A program made the position numbers and the translations under genes. A stretch of 64,000 bases of DNA, taken from contig DASVDR010000005.1 in the NCBI GenBank assembly GCA_036381015.1, forward strand, positions 83,827-147,826, given 5' to 3'. The stretch is from Gammaproteobacteria bacterium (GTDB lineage Bacteria; Pseudomonadota; Gammaproteobacteria; Steroidobacterales; Rariloculaceae). Shown here in pieces: positions 17,714 through 25,494 of this stretch. Numbering within the stretch: the stretch's first letter is position 1; every line of letters begins with the position of its first letter. The notes below the pieces were generated by a model, which did not search any database, was not told where the DNA came from, and was given only the letters and a program-made list of their open reading frames with translations.

Positions 17714-18613
17714 ATGAAACCGTTGATCGGCACCGCGGCGACACGGCCCGCGCGCATCATTGCGGGCACGGTATTGTCGGCCGCCTTCTCCTTTTCCGCA
17801 TTCGCGCAGTCTCCGGCTCCGCAGCATGCCGACGTCACGTACGCGGTCGTCGACGGTCGGGCTCTGAAGCTCGACCTTTATCTGCCTGACTCGGCCACGC
17901 CGCCGCCGCTCGTCGTCTGGGTGCACGGCGGCGCCTGGCGCTTTGGGTCGAAGGAGTCGCCGCCGGCGAATTTCGTCGATTCGGGGTTCGCGCTCGCGAG
18001 CCTCGACTTCAGGCAGTCCACCGACGCGCCGTTTCCGGCGATGGTGCACGACATCAAGGCCGCGATTCGCTACTTGCGCGCGAATGCCCCGCGGTACGGC
18101 TACGATCCGGATCGCATCGCGATCGCGGGCGCGTCGTCCGGCGGACATCTCGCGGCGCTCGTCGGCGTCACGAACGGGCACGAAGCGCTCGAAGGCACGG
18201 TCGGCGAGCATCTCGACGTCTCCTCCAACGTGCAGGCGATCGTCGTCTACTTCGGCGCGTCGAACCTCACGACGATCCTCGATCAATCCACGCCGGCGGG
18301 CCTGCGGGTGCGAGCACCGGCGGTGCAGCTCCTGCTCGGCGCCGCGCCCGACGCCGTCCCGGAGCTCGCCCGGCTTGCAAGCCCGGTGTTCCACGTCGAC
18401 GCCTCCGACCCGCCGCTGCATCTGCTGCACGGTGATCAGGACACGCAGATGCCGATCAATCAGGCGCACGAGCTCTACGGCGCCTACGAGGCGCTCGATC
18501 TGGACGTTTACCTCGATGTGGTGCATGGTACCGGCCATGGCGGCCGCGCGTTCTATAGCGGCGAGCACTGGGCGCGCACGGAGGCGTTCCTGCGGCGCGC
18601 GCTCGGCACTTGA
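17714..18613 (+). CDS. Exported alpha/beta hydrolase (esterase-like)
   Basis: A 299-residue protein with a signal peptide ending 'FSFSAFAQS'. The oxyanion-hole motif 'VVWVHGGAWRFGSKE', the nucleophile elbow 'IAGASSGGHLAALVG' (GxSxG as GASSG), an acid in 'LLHGDQDTQMPINQ' and the final His in 'VHGTGHGGRAF' form a complete Ser-Asp-His triad. The architecture matches carboxylesterases of the hormone-sensitive lipase/BD-FAE type. The substrate is unknown. It follows the ankyrin gene after about 150 bp and precedes two GVW genes, so it may hydrolyse an ester handled by this exported cluster. Confidence 0.85.
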   Translation: MKPLIGTAATRPARIIAGTVLSAAFSFSAFAQSPAPQHADVTYAVVDGRALKLDLYLPDSATPPPLVVWVHGGAWRFGSKESPPANFVDSGFALASLDFRQSTDAPFPAMVHDIKAAIRYLRANAPRYGYDPDRIAIAGASSGGHLAALVGVTNGHEALEGTVGEHLDVSSNVQAIVVYFGASNLTTILDQSTPAGLRVRAPAVQLLLGAAPDAVPELARLASPVFHVDASDPPLHLLHGDQDTQMPINQAHELYGAYEALDLDVYLDVVHGTGHGGRAFYSGEHWARTEAFLRRALGT

Positions 18614-18647
18614 CGCGTAGGTCCGCGGGCGCGTGGTGGGAGGGGAG

Positions 18648-19463
18648 ATGAGAAAATCGTTTGCGCGCGCCGCGGCCGCGTTTGCTCTGGCCGTCGTCTG
18701 CTCGGCGCCGGCCTTCGACACCGCAGTCGCACAGTCCGAGAGCTTCGAAGCGCCGCGCACCGCGAGCGGAGCGCCCGACTTCAACGGCGTATGGCAGGCG
18801 CTGAACGAGGCGAACTGGGGGCTCGAGGGGCATGCGGCCTACGCCGGCCCGGTGCTCGAGCTCGGCGCGGCCTACGCGACGCCGCCGAGCCGCGGTTTCG
18901 TCGAAGGCGGCACCATTCCGTACCAGCCGTGGGCCGCGAAGCAGCGCGACGAGAATTTCGCTCACCGCCTCGAGCGCGATCCGGAGGTCAAGTGCTATCT
19001 CCCGGGCGTGCCCCGCGCCACGTACATGCCGCATCCGTTCCAGATCATTCAGAGCGACTCGCACATCATGATCGCCTATCAGTATCGGGGAGCGGTGCGC
19101 ACGATCTACATGAAGGATCACAAGCCGGCTCCGGTCCCGAGCTGGATGGGCTGGTCGAACGGCCGGTTCGAGGGCGATTCGCTGGTCGTGGAGACCACCG
19201 GCTTCAACGGCATGACGTGGTTCGATCGAGCGGGCAACTTTCATGACGAGAACCTGCGGGTCGTCGAGCGTTTCACGCACCTGAGCCCGAATCATCTGAT
19301 GTACGAAGCCACGATCGAGGACCCTACCGTCTTCACTCGGCCGTGGACGATCCGCATGCCTCTGTATCGGCGCGTCGAGCAGAACGCGCAGATCATGGAG
19401 TTCAAATGCATGGTGTTCGTCGAGGATCTTCTCTACGGCGACTTGGCGAAGCCGGAACAGTGA
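18648..19463 (+). CDS. Secreted 'GVW' family protein of unknown function (copy B)
   Basis: A 271-residue protein; ATG 18648 lies directly after GGGAGGGGAG. A signal peptide ends around 'DTAVAQSESF'. The family blocks are 'SGAPDFNGVWQALNEANWGL', 'EVKCYLPGVPRATYMPHPFQ', 'NGRFEGDSLVVETTGFNGMT' and 'ENLRVVERFTHLSPNHLMYE'. The two cysteines ('KCYLPG' and 'FKCMVF') correspond to those of the other copies. Close in style to the 36.6-kb copy. No catalytic signature is recognised. It is separated by 10 bp from the next GVW gene. Confidence 0.8.
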   Translation: MRKSFARAAAAFALAVVCSAPAFDTAVAQSESFEAPRTASGAPDFNGVWQALNEANWGLEGHAAYAGPVLELGAAYATPPSRGFVEGGTIPYQPWAAKQRDENFAHRLERDPEVKCYLPGVPRATYMPHPFQIIQSDSHIMIAYQYRGAVRTIYMKDHKPAPVPSWMGWSNGRFEGDSLVVETTGFNGMTWFDRAGNFHDENLRVVERFTHLSPNHLMYEATIEDPTVFTRPWTIRMPLYRRVEQNAQIMEFKCMVFVEDLLYGDLAKPEQ

Positions 19464-19473
19464 GGGAAGGCAA

Positions 19474-20475
19474 ATGAGTCATCCACACACGTCGGTGCGG
19501 CGCGCGGCCGCCGTCCTGTGCGGCGCGGCGCTGCTCGTGCCGTTCTGCTTCGAGGAGGCTGCGGCGCAAAGCTGGCAGGTGCCGCGGACGCCCGACGGGC
19601 AGCCCGATCTTCAAGGCTACTGGACGAATGCGTCGTTCACGCCGCTCGAACGCCCCGAAGAGCTCGGGAACAAGGCGTTCTACACCGACGAGGAGCTCGA
19701 CGCGCTCATCGAGAGGAGCGTCGCCAGGGGCTTCGATCAAACCGAGCCGGGCACGACCGCGGACGTGCACTACGACCTCTCGCAGTTCGGCCTGACGCGC
19801 GGCCAGGACGGTTTCGTGCGCAATCGGCGCACGTCGCTGATCGTGGATCCGCCGACCGGGCGCATTCCCGCGATGACGCCGCAGGGCGAAGCGCGGCAGG
19901 CGGCCCGGGCCGAAGCGCGCCGGCGAAATCCGCCCACGGACCGCGTGCAGAACATGGGGCTACCGGCCCGCTGCATCATCTGGGGCGCCGATCCCCCGAT
20001 GCTGCCGATCGGTTACAACAGCCATCTGCAGATCGTGCAGTCCGCCGACTACGTGATGATTCTCGTCGAGATGATGCAGGACACGCGGATCATCCCGCTC
20101 GACGGCCGGCCGCACCTGCCGGAGAACATTCGCCAGTGGAAGGGCTCGTCCGTCGGCCACTGGGAGGGCGACACGCTGGTCGTCGAGACCACGAACCTCA
20201 CGGACAAGACGGCGTTCCGCGGCGCGAGCGAGAACCTTCGAGTGATCGAGCGGTTCACCCGCGTGGCCGACGACACGATTCTCTACCAGTTCACGGTGGA
20301 CGATCCGTCGACGTGGGTGCGGCCGTGGTCCGGCGAGGTGCCGATGACACGGTCGGAAGGGCCGATCTTCGAATACGCCTGCCACGAGCATAACTACGGC
20401 GTGAGAAACACTTTGGCCGGCGCGCGGGCCGAGGAAGCCGCAGAGCGCGCACGGCAGCAGTCTGCCACCGAGTAG
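19474..20475 (+). CDS. Secreted 'GVW' family protein of unknown function (copy C)
   Basis: A 333-residue protein with a signal peptide ending near 'CFEEAAAQSW'. The first family block is 'DGQPDLQGYWTNASFTPLER', where GYW replaces GVW. Then come 'ARCIIWGADPPMLPIGYNSH', 'SSVGHWEGDTLVVETTNLTD' and 'ENLRVIERFTRVADDTILY'. A C-terminal 'FEYACHEHNYGVRNTLAGAR' carries the second conserved Cys and a His pair. It is longer than the other copies because of an Arg-rich insertion at about residues 125-160. The DUF6152 gene follows 33 bp later, so GVW, GVW and DUF6152 form one unit. Confidence 0.82.
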   Translation: MSHPHTSVRRAAAVLCGAALLVPFCFEEAAAQSWQVPRTPDGQPDLQGYWTNASFTPLERPEELGNKAFYTDEELDALIERSVARGFDQTEPGTTADVHYDLSQFGLTRGQDGFVRNRRTSLIVDPPTGRIPAMTPQGEARQAARAEARRRNPPTDRVQNMGLPARCIIWGADPPMLPIGYNSHLQIVQSADYVMILVEMMQDTRIIPLDGRPHLPENIRQWKGSSVGHWEGDTLVVETTNLTDKTAFRGASENLRVIERFTRVADDTILYQFTVDDPSTWVRPWSGEVPMTRSEGPIFEYACHEHNYGVRNTLAGARAEEAAERARQQSATE

Positions 20476-20508
20476 GCCGCGCCGTTTGGAGGACGATCAG
20501 GGGGCCTT

Positions 20509-20934
20509 ATGCAAACGCTCTGGATGAAAACGATCGGCGCGATCGTCGCGTGCGCCGGTCTCCTGGCCGCGTCGGCTTCGAGCTGGGCGCATCATTCGTT
20601 CGCGTCCGAGTTCGATGTGGACCGGCCGGTCCGGCTGGAAGGCAAGATCACGAAGGTCGAGTGGGTGAACCCTCACTCCTGGTTCTACCTCGAGGTCCAG
20701 GGCGAGGACGGGAAGCCGGTCGTCTGGATGATCGAGGGCGGTAGCCCGAACGCGCTGATCAGACGCGGCGTCACGGCTCAGACCGTTCCGGCGGGCACGG
20801 AGCTGATGGTCGAGGGCTATCAAGCGCGGGACGGCAGCAATACCGCCGTCGGGCGCTCCTTCCTCCTCGGCAACGGCGAGCGCTTGTTCCTCGGCGGCTC
20901 CGCCGAGAACGTGCCGGCGCCGCAGCAGGAGTGA
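20509..20934 (+). CDS. DUF6152 family exported protein (copy 2)
   Basis: A 141-residue protein with a signal peptide ending 'ASASSWA' at about residue 27, so the mature chain begins 'HHSFASEFDVDRP'. The central 'VEWVNPHSWFYLEV' holds the conserved NPH motif, and 'VEGYQARDGSNTAVGRSFLL' matches the 'SGFRARDASANAG' region of copy 1. Start ATG 20509 follows GGGGGCC; an ATG five codons later is possible. It is the last gene of the run that begins at 11.2 kb and is convergent with the citrate synthase gene. Confidence 0.86.
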   Translation: MQTLWMKTIGAIVACAGLLAASASSWAHHSFASEFDVDRPVRLEGKITKVEWVNPHSWFYLEVQGEDGKPVVWMIEGGSPNALIRRGVTAQTVPAGTELMVEGYQARDGSNTAVGRSFLLGNGERLFLGGSAENVPAPQQE

Positions 20935-20965
20935 GGCCCGCGGCTCGCGCGTAGCGCCACGCCGT

Positions 20966-22195
20966 TCACCCCCGCGATTTCGGCGCCGGCCCGACGTAAG
21001 TCGCGCGCGGCCGAATCAACGTGCGGGCGCGCATCTGCTCGCGGCCGTGCGCAGCCCATCCGACGCTTCGGCCGACCGCGAACAGCCCGATGCCGGCGAG
21101 CGGCGGCAGCTTCAGCACGCGCGCGAGCACGGCGAGCGCGTAATCGATGGTCGGGAGCACGCCGACGGCTTTCCTCACCTGCTCGGGCAGATCGCGCGTC
21201 AAGAACCGCTCGCCGACGCGGGCCTCTACCGCATCGAGCAACGCCGACGCGCGCGGGTCGCCGTCCCGGTAGAGCGGGTGACCGAAGCCGACAAAGCGCT
21301 CGCCGCTTTCGGCTTGCTCGCGCACGCGCGCCAGCGGGTCGCCTTGCATCAGCTTCTCGAGCTGATGTGCAGCGCGCGTCGTCGCGCCGCCGTGAAGCGG
21401 CCCTTTCAATGCCGCGAGGGCTGCGATCGTGCCTTCGTACAGGTTCGCCCCGGTGGATACGGCGCAGCGTAGCGTGAACGTCGACGCGTTCAGCTCGTGA
21501 TCCGCGAGCAACACGAGCGCCATCCGCACGAGATCCCTGCCTTTCATATCGAGGCCCCATGCTGCCGCGAGCTGCTCGTGCACGGGTGCCGCCGAGAGCT
21601 CGCAGCCTGCGACGAGCGCCGTCATCAGCCGCGTGATTCGAGCCGCGGCCCGCGCGAGGCCGTGATCGGTGCGATTGAATGCTCCGTCGTCATCTCGGCC
21701 GCCGACGGCGAGCGCTGCGATGCAGCGGTCGATCGGATGGCTGCCCCGCGTCGCATCGATGACCTGCCGAAGAAGCGGCCCCATGCACGGAAGGTTTTCC
21801 GACGAGAACGCGTCGTAGTCGGCCGTTTGCCACAGAAGGCCGGCCGCGGTTTCGAGCGACGCATGTCGTGCGAGCTCGCAGGCGTCGACGCCTCGGTAGT
21901 AAAGCCTGCCGTCATCGATCAGCGAGATCGCGGAAGCGAGCACCGGACGGCTCCACGCAAGCGCCTCGGCGCGCCGCTCGACCGGCATGTCGCCCGGCGG
22001 CGGAGCGCGCCGCTCGCGCAGCGCCCGCACGTCCTCTGCGCGGTAGCGCTTTGCACGCTCGCCCCGTACCGGCTCGGAGCGAACGAGCCCGCGGCTGACG
22101 TAGGCATAGAGCGTGGCGACCGAGACGCCGAGCTCGGCCGCGGCCTCGCGTGCGCTCAAGTAGGGCCCCGGCTCCGAAGCGCGTGATGTCTTCAT
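20966..22195 (-). CDS. Citrate synthase-like protein with N-terminal HTH domain
   Basis: About 409 residues from ATG 22195; a TTG at 22213 would add six residues. Residues 10-60 form an excisionase/MerR-like winged helix ('LSAREAAAELGVSVATLYAY', then 'SRGLVRSEPV'). The remainder is a citrate synthase fold with both active-site histidines, 'LKGPLHGGATTRA' and 'FVGFGHPLYRDGDPRA', and the acidic residue in 'LPTIDYALAVLARVLKLPPL'. Proteins of this kind are annotated as citrate synthase family. The fused DNA-binding domain suggests a metabolite-sensing regulator or an enzyme that controls its own operon. It faces the second citrate synthase gene across a short palindrome-rich region. Confidence 0.85.
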   Translation of the reverse strand: MKTSRASEPGPYLSAREAAAELGVSVATLYAYVSRGLVRSEPVRGERAKRYRAEDVRALRERRAPPPGDMPVERRAEALAWSRPVLASAISLIDDGRLYYRGVDACELARHASLETAAGLLWQTADYDAFSSENLPCMGPLLRQVIDATRGSHPIDRCIAALAVGGRDDDGAFNRTDHGLARAAARITRLMTALVAGCELSAAPVHEQLAAAWGLDMKGRDLVRMALVLLADHELNASTFTLRCAVSTGANLYEGTIAALAALKGPLHGGATTRAAHQLEKLMQGDPLARVREQAESGERFVGFGHPLYRDGDPRASALLDAVEARVGERFLTRDLPEQVRKAVGVLPTIDYALAVLARVLKLPPLAGIGLFAVGRSVGWAAHGREQMRARTLIRPRATYVGPAPKSRG

Positions 22196-22196
22196 A

Positions 22197-22265
22197 TTGA
22201 TGAGCTTAATCAAGATTGATCGCTTCGCGAAAGCGGTGCAGATTGACGTCGGTCTTTCGCGAAAG
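22197..22265. promoter_or_regulatory. Divergent citrate synthase regulatory region with inverted repeats
   Basis: The region between the two citrate synthase starts is about 80 bp. It contains TTGAT-N7-ATCAA (22197-22213) and two copies of TTCGCGAAAG (22224-22233 and 22256-22265), 32 bp apart; the second is the core of a perfect 12-bp palindrome CTTTCGCGAAAG. These are candidate operators, possibly bound by the HTH-citrate synthase itself. Promoter hexamers are not clear. Confidence 0.45.
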
Positions 22266-22277
22266 GAGAGAATCGCA

Positions 22278-23393
22278 ATGGGTGCGACTGCCGGCGCCGC
22301 GGGACCGCCTCGCGCGATCCCCGGGCTCGAAGGAATCGCGGCCGCCGAGACCGCGCTGAGCCACGTCGAAGGAGACTCGGGCCGCTTGATTCTGTGCGGC
22401 TACGAGCTCGCGGAATTCGCGGAGCGGCACGACTTCGAGACGGCCGCAGCGCTCTTCTGGGGCGTTGCGGAGGATCGGCCGCCGTCCAGCGCCGCCGACG
22501 TTCGGGCCGCTCTGGGCGCGGCCCGCGTCGCGGCGTTCTCGCGTTTCGCGGACCTCGTTCCGGCGTTCGAGGGCCTCACGCCGTCGGAGGGCGTGCGGCT
22601 CGGCCTCGCGTCGCTGCCCGGTCGCGAATCGGGGGCGCACGTCGCGGCCGCGGGCGCCGTCCCCGTGTTCCTCGCGAACGTGGTGCGCCTCGCGCGCGGC
22701 GACCGGCCGATCGCGCCCGATCCGCGGGCAGAGCACGTGGCGGACTTTTTCCGCATGCTGCGCGGCGCGCCGGCCGATCCGAAGGAAGTCGCGGCGCTCA
22801 CGACCTATCTCGTCACGGTCATGGACCACGGGATGAACGCTTCGACCTTCACCGCGCGGGTCATCGCGTCCACGGGCGCCGGCCTGTCGTGGGCCGCGCT
22901 CGGCGCGTATGCCGCGCTCACGGGCCCGCTTCACGGCGGCGCTCCCGAGCCCGTGCTCGACATGCTCGACGCGATCGGCACGCCCGAGCGCGCGGCGGCG
23001 TGGATCGAGACGACGCTTCGAAACGGCAAGCGCCTGATGGGGTTCGGCCATCGCATCTATCGGGTGCGCGACCCGCGCGCAGACGTGCTGAAGGGCGCGC
23101 TCGAGCAGCTTGCGCCGTCGGGCGAGAAGCTCGAGCTTGCACGCGCCGTCGAGACGGCCGCGCTCGATGCTTTGCGCCGCCACAAGCCCGGGCGCAGGCT
23201 CGAGACGAACGTCGAGTTCTACACGGCGATGCTGCTCGATGGGCTCGGCATGCCGCGCAGCGCATTCACGCCGCTGTTCGCGATGGGCCGGGTGGTCGGC
23301 TGGACCGCGCACGCGCTCGAGCAGCGGCGCACCGGGCGCCTGATTCGCCCCGAGTCGATCTATGTCGGGAGGCGGCCGGTTGAGGTAAGTTAG
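22278..23393 (+). CDS. Citrate synthase / methylcitrate synthase
   Basis: A 371-residue enzyme. ATG 22278 is preceded by AAAGGAGAG at the right distance, so the longer open frame upstream is not used. The fold condenses oxaloacetate with acetyl-CoA or propionyl-CoA. Active-site blocks are 'ALTGPLHGGAPEP' (first His), 'LMGFGHRIYRVRDPRA' (second His) and 'ETNVEFYTAMLL', where the usual catalytic Asp is Glu, as in some methylcitrate synthase-like paralogues. About 370 residues is normal for the short type II-like bacterial enzymes. It is divergent from the HTH-bearing paralogue, and the two may form a heteromer or a regulator-enzyme pair. Confidence 0.87.
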   Translation: MGATAGAAGPPRAIPGLEGIAAAETALSHVEGDSGRLILCGYELAEFAERHDFETAAALFWGVAEDRPPSSAADVRAALGAARVAAFSRFADLVPAFEGLTPSEGVRLGLASLPGRESGAHVAAAGAVPVFLANVVRLARGDRPIAPDPRAEHVADFFRMLRGAPADPKEVAALTTYLVTVMDHGMNASTFTARVIASTGAGLSWAALGAYAALTGPLHGGAPEPVLDMLDAIGTPERAAAWIETTLRNGKRLMGFGHRIYRVRDPRADVLKGALEQLAPSGEKLELARAVETAALDALRRHKPGRRLETNVEFYTAMLLDGLGMPRSAFTPLFAMGRVVGWTAHALEQRRTGRLIRPESIYVGRRPVEVS

Positions 23394-23420
23394 AGACCAT
23401 CGTCCGCCCGCACCCCACTC

Positions 23421-24596
23421 GTGAGTCTCGGCACGGAACAGCTTCTCGCGCGCCTCGTCGCGCTCGATACGACATCGAGCCGGTCGAATCTCGAGCTGAT
23501 CGAGACGATCGCGGACTACCTCGACGGGCACGGCGTGGCGGTCACGCTCGTTCACGACGCGGCCGGGCAGAAAGCCAATCTCTTCGCCACGATCGGCCCG
23601 GCGATCGACGGCGGAATCGTCCTCTCCGGGCACTCCGACTGCGTGCCCGTCGACGGCCAGCGCTGGTCCACCGATCCGTTCCGCGCCGTCACCGTCGGCG
23701 GGCGTATTTACGGGCGCGGCACGTGCGACATGAAGGGCTTCATCGCGTGCGTGCTGGCCCTCGTTCCGGAGATGGTCGCGGCGAAGCCCAGAACGCCGCT
23801 GCATCTCGCGTTTTCCTACGACGAGGAGCTCGGCTGCCGGGGCGTGCCGACGCTTCTCGCGAAGATCGCGCGCGAGTTGCCGCAGCCGCGCATCGCGATC
23901 GTCGGCGAGCCGACCGGGATGGCGCTCGTCAACGCGCACAAGGGGATCTACGCGTTCGAGACGGTGGCGACGGGCCTCGCCGCGCATTCGAGCCAGACGC
24001 ACGAGGCGCTGTCGGCGGTCGTGCACGGCGCGGAGATCGTGTGCCGCCTCGATGCGCTCGCGCGCGAGCTTGCAGCCGAAGGGCCGTTCGACGCGGCGTT
24101 CACGCCGCCGTACACCACGATCAACGTCGGCCGGATCGACGGCGGCACGGCCGTGAACGTCGTCGCCGGCGAGTGCCGGATCGAGTGGGAGTGCCGCCCT
24201 GTGCCCGGGCACGACGTGCAGGCGGTGCTCGCGCGTCTCACCGAGTTCGTGGAGGGGGATCTGCTGCCGCGCATGCGTGCGCGCTACCCGGATGCGAGCG
24301 TCGTCACGCGGCGTGTCGTCGCGGCGCCTTCGCTCGTCCCGGCGGCCGGGTCGCCCGCGGAAGCGCTCGTGCGCCGGCTCACGAGCGCCGGGCCGGCACG
24401 TGCGGTCGCGTTCGCTACGGAGGCGGGGCTCTTTCAGGAGGCCGGGATGTCGGCGGTCGTCGTCGGCCCGGGCTCGATCGATCACGCGCACAAGCCCGAC
24501 GAGCACGTCGCGATCGGGCAGCTTCGCGAATGCGAGACGCTGCTGCGCGCCGTGATCGACTACGCCCGCCGCACGGAAGCAGGGCAGGGCCCGTGA
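23421..24596 (+). CDS. argE: Acetylornithine deacetylase
   Basis: A 391-residue M20 metallopeptidase-family enzyme starting at GTG 23421. Zinc ligands are visible in 'VLSGHSDCVPVDGQRW', 'IYGRGTCDMKGFIACV' and 'FSYDEELGCRGVP'; the acidic pair EE includes the general base. 'HAHKPDEHVAIGQL' near the C-terminus is the last metal His region. The enzyme removes the acetyl group from N-acetylornithine in arginine synthesis. The overall pattern fits ArgE better than succinyl-diaminopimelate desuccinylase. It lies 27 bp after the citrate synthase and is probably co-transcribed. Confidence 0.87.
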   Translation: MSLGTEQLLARLVALDTTSSRSNLELIETIADYLDGHGVAVTLVHDAAGQKANLFATIGPAIDGGIVLSGHSDCVPVDGQRWSTDPFRAVTVGGRIYGRGTCDMKGFIACVLALVPEMVAAKPRTPLHLAFSYDEELGCRGVPTLLAKIARELPQPRIAIVGEPTGMALVNAHKGIYAFETVATGLAAHSSQTHEALSAVVHGAEIVCRLDALARELAAEGPFDAAFTPPYTTINVGRIDGGTAVNVVAGECRIEWECRPVPGHDVQAVLARLTEFVEGDLLPRMRARYPDASVVTRRVVAAPSLVPAAGSPAEALVRRLTSAGPARAVAFATEAGLFQEAGMSAVVVGPGSIDHAHKPDEHVAIGQLRECETLLRAVIDYARRTEAGQGP

Positions 24597-24684
24597 GCGG
24601 GCGGCACCGGCGCGAGCGTCCGGCCCTTGCCGCCGGTCTCGAGGGTGGTCTCGGCCGCCAGGCGAAAGCCGCCGCGGGGCCCGG

Positions 24685-25452
24685 ATGAGCGCGCGCGGCG
24701 GCGGGCGGCCGCTCTCGATCTGGATCACCGGCGAGCCCGTGCCGGAGGCGAAGCGGTCGGCGGGGTCGTTCGCGGACATGATCCGCGCCACCGTCGGGGA
24801 CGCGTGGGCCGGGCCTTGGGACGTGGTCGACTGCGTCGGCGAGGCCGCATTGCCCGGCCCGGGCGACGCGGCCGGCGTCATCGTCACCGGATCCCCGGCC
24901 CGAATCGCGGATCAGCTGCCGTGGATGCGCCGCGCACAGGATGGGCTCCGCCGGCTCGTCGAGGCCGACGTGCCGGTCCTCGGCATCTGCTTCGGTCATC
25001 AGCTGCTCGCGATGGCGCTCGGCGGACGATCCGGACCGAATCCCCGCGGCCGTGAGATCGGCACGGTCCGGGTCGGGCTGCACTGCTCCGATCCGCTGCT
25101 CGGCGACGGGCCGCGCGATTTCCCGGCGTCCGCGACGCATCTCGACACCGTGCTCGAGCTCCCGCCGGGGGCCGAGTCGCTCGCGGCCACCGCGCTCGAC
25201 CGCTACGCCGCCGTGCGCTTCGGACCCGAAGCCTGGGGCGTGCAGTTCCATCCGGAGATGACGGCGGAGATTATCGGCGCGTACGTCCGGGCGCTTCGCG
25301 AAAAGCTGATCGCCGAAGACATCGATCCGGATCGGATCCTCGACGCCCGGCAGGAGACGCCGGAGGCCGCCGCCGTGCTGCGCCGCTTCGCGGCGAGAGT
25401 CGCCGCCGGCGGCACCTCCCCGAATGATCGAAGGTCGGCGAAGTCGGAGTAA
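24685..25452 (+). CDS. Class I glutamine amidotransferase
   Basis: A 255-residue protein of the GATase1 family. The nucleophile elbow is 'VLGICFGHQLLAMALGG' (Cys), and the His-Glu partners are in 'AWGVQFHPEMTAEII'. The surrounding sequence 'GVIVTGSPARIADQLPWMRR' is typical of stand-alone GMP synthase-like amidotransferases, which in other bacteria act on small gamma-glutamyl compounds. No synthetase partner lies next to it, so the acceptor is unknown. It follows argE by 88 bp. Confidence 0.83.
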   Translation: MSARGGGRPLSIWITGEPVPEAKRSAGSFADMIRATVGDAWAGPWDVVDCVGEAALPGPGDAAGVIVTGSPARIADQLPWMRRAQDGLRRLVEADVPVLGICFGHQLLAMALGGRSGPNPRGREIGTVRVGLHCSDPLLGDGPRDFPASATHLDTVLELPPGAESLAATALDRYAAVRFGPEAWGVQFHPEMTAEIIGAYVRALREKLIAEDIDPDRILDARQETPEAAAVLRRFAARVAAGGTSPNDRRSAKSE

Positions 25453-25494
25453 GATCGGGCCCGTCGCATCGGGGCGATGGCAGGGGAGGTTCGA

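Noticed and set aside
22206-24887. An 893-codon open frame on the minus strand opposite citrate synthase and argE
   Set aside because: It is antisense to two genes with clear catalytic motifs, its translation is low-complexity Arg/Ala/Gly, and long shadow frames are expected at this GC content.
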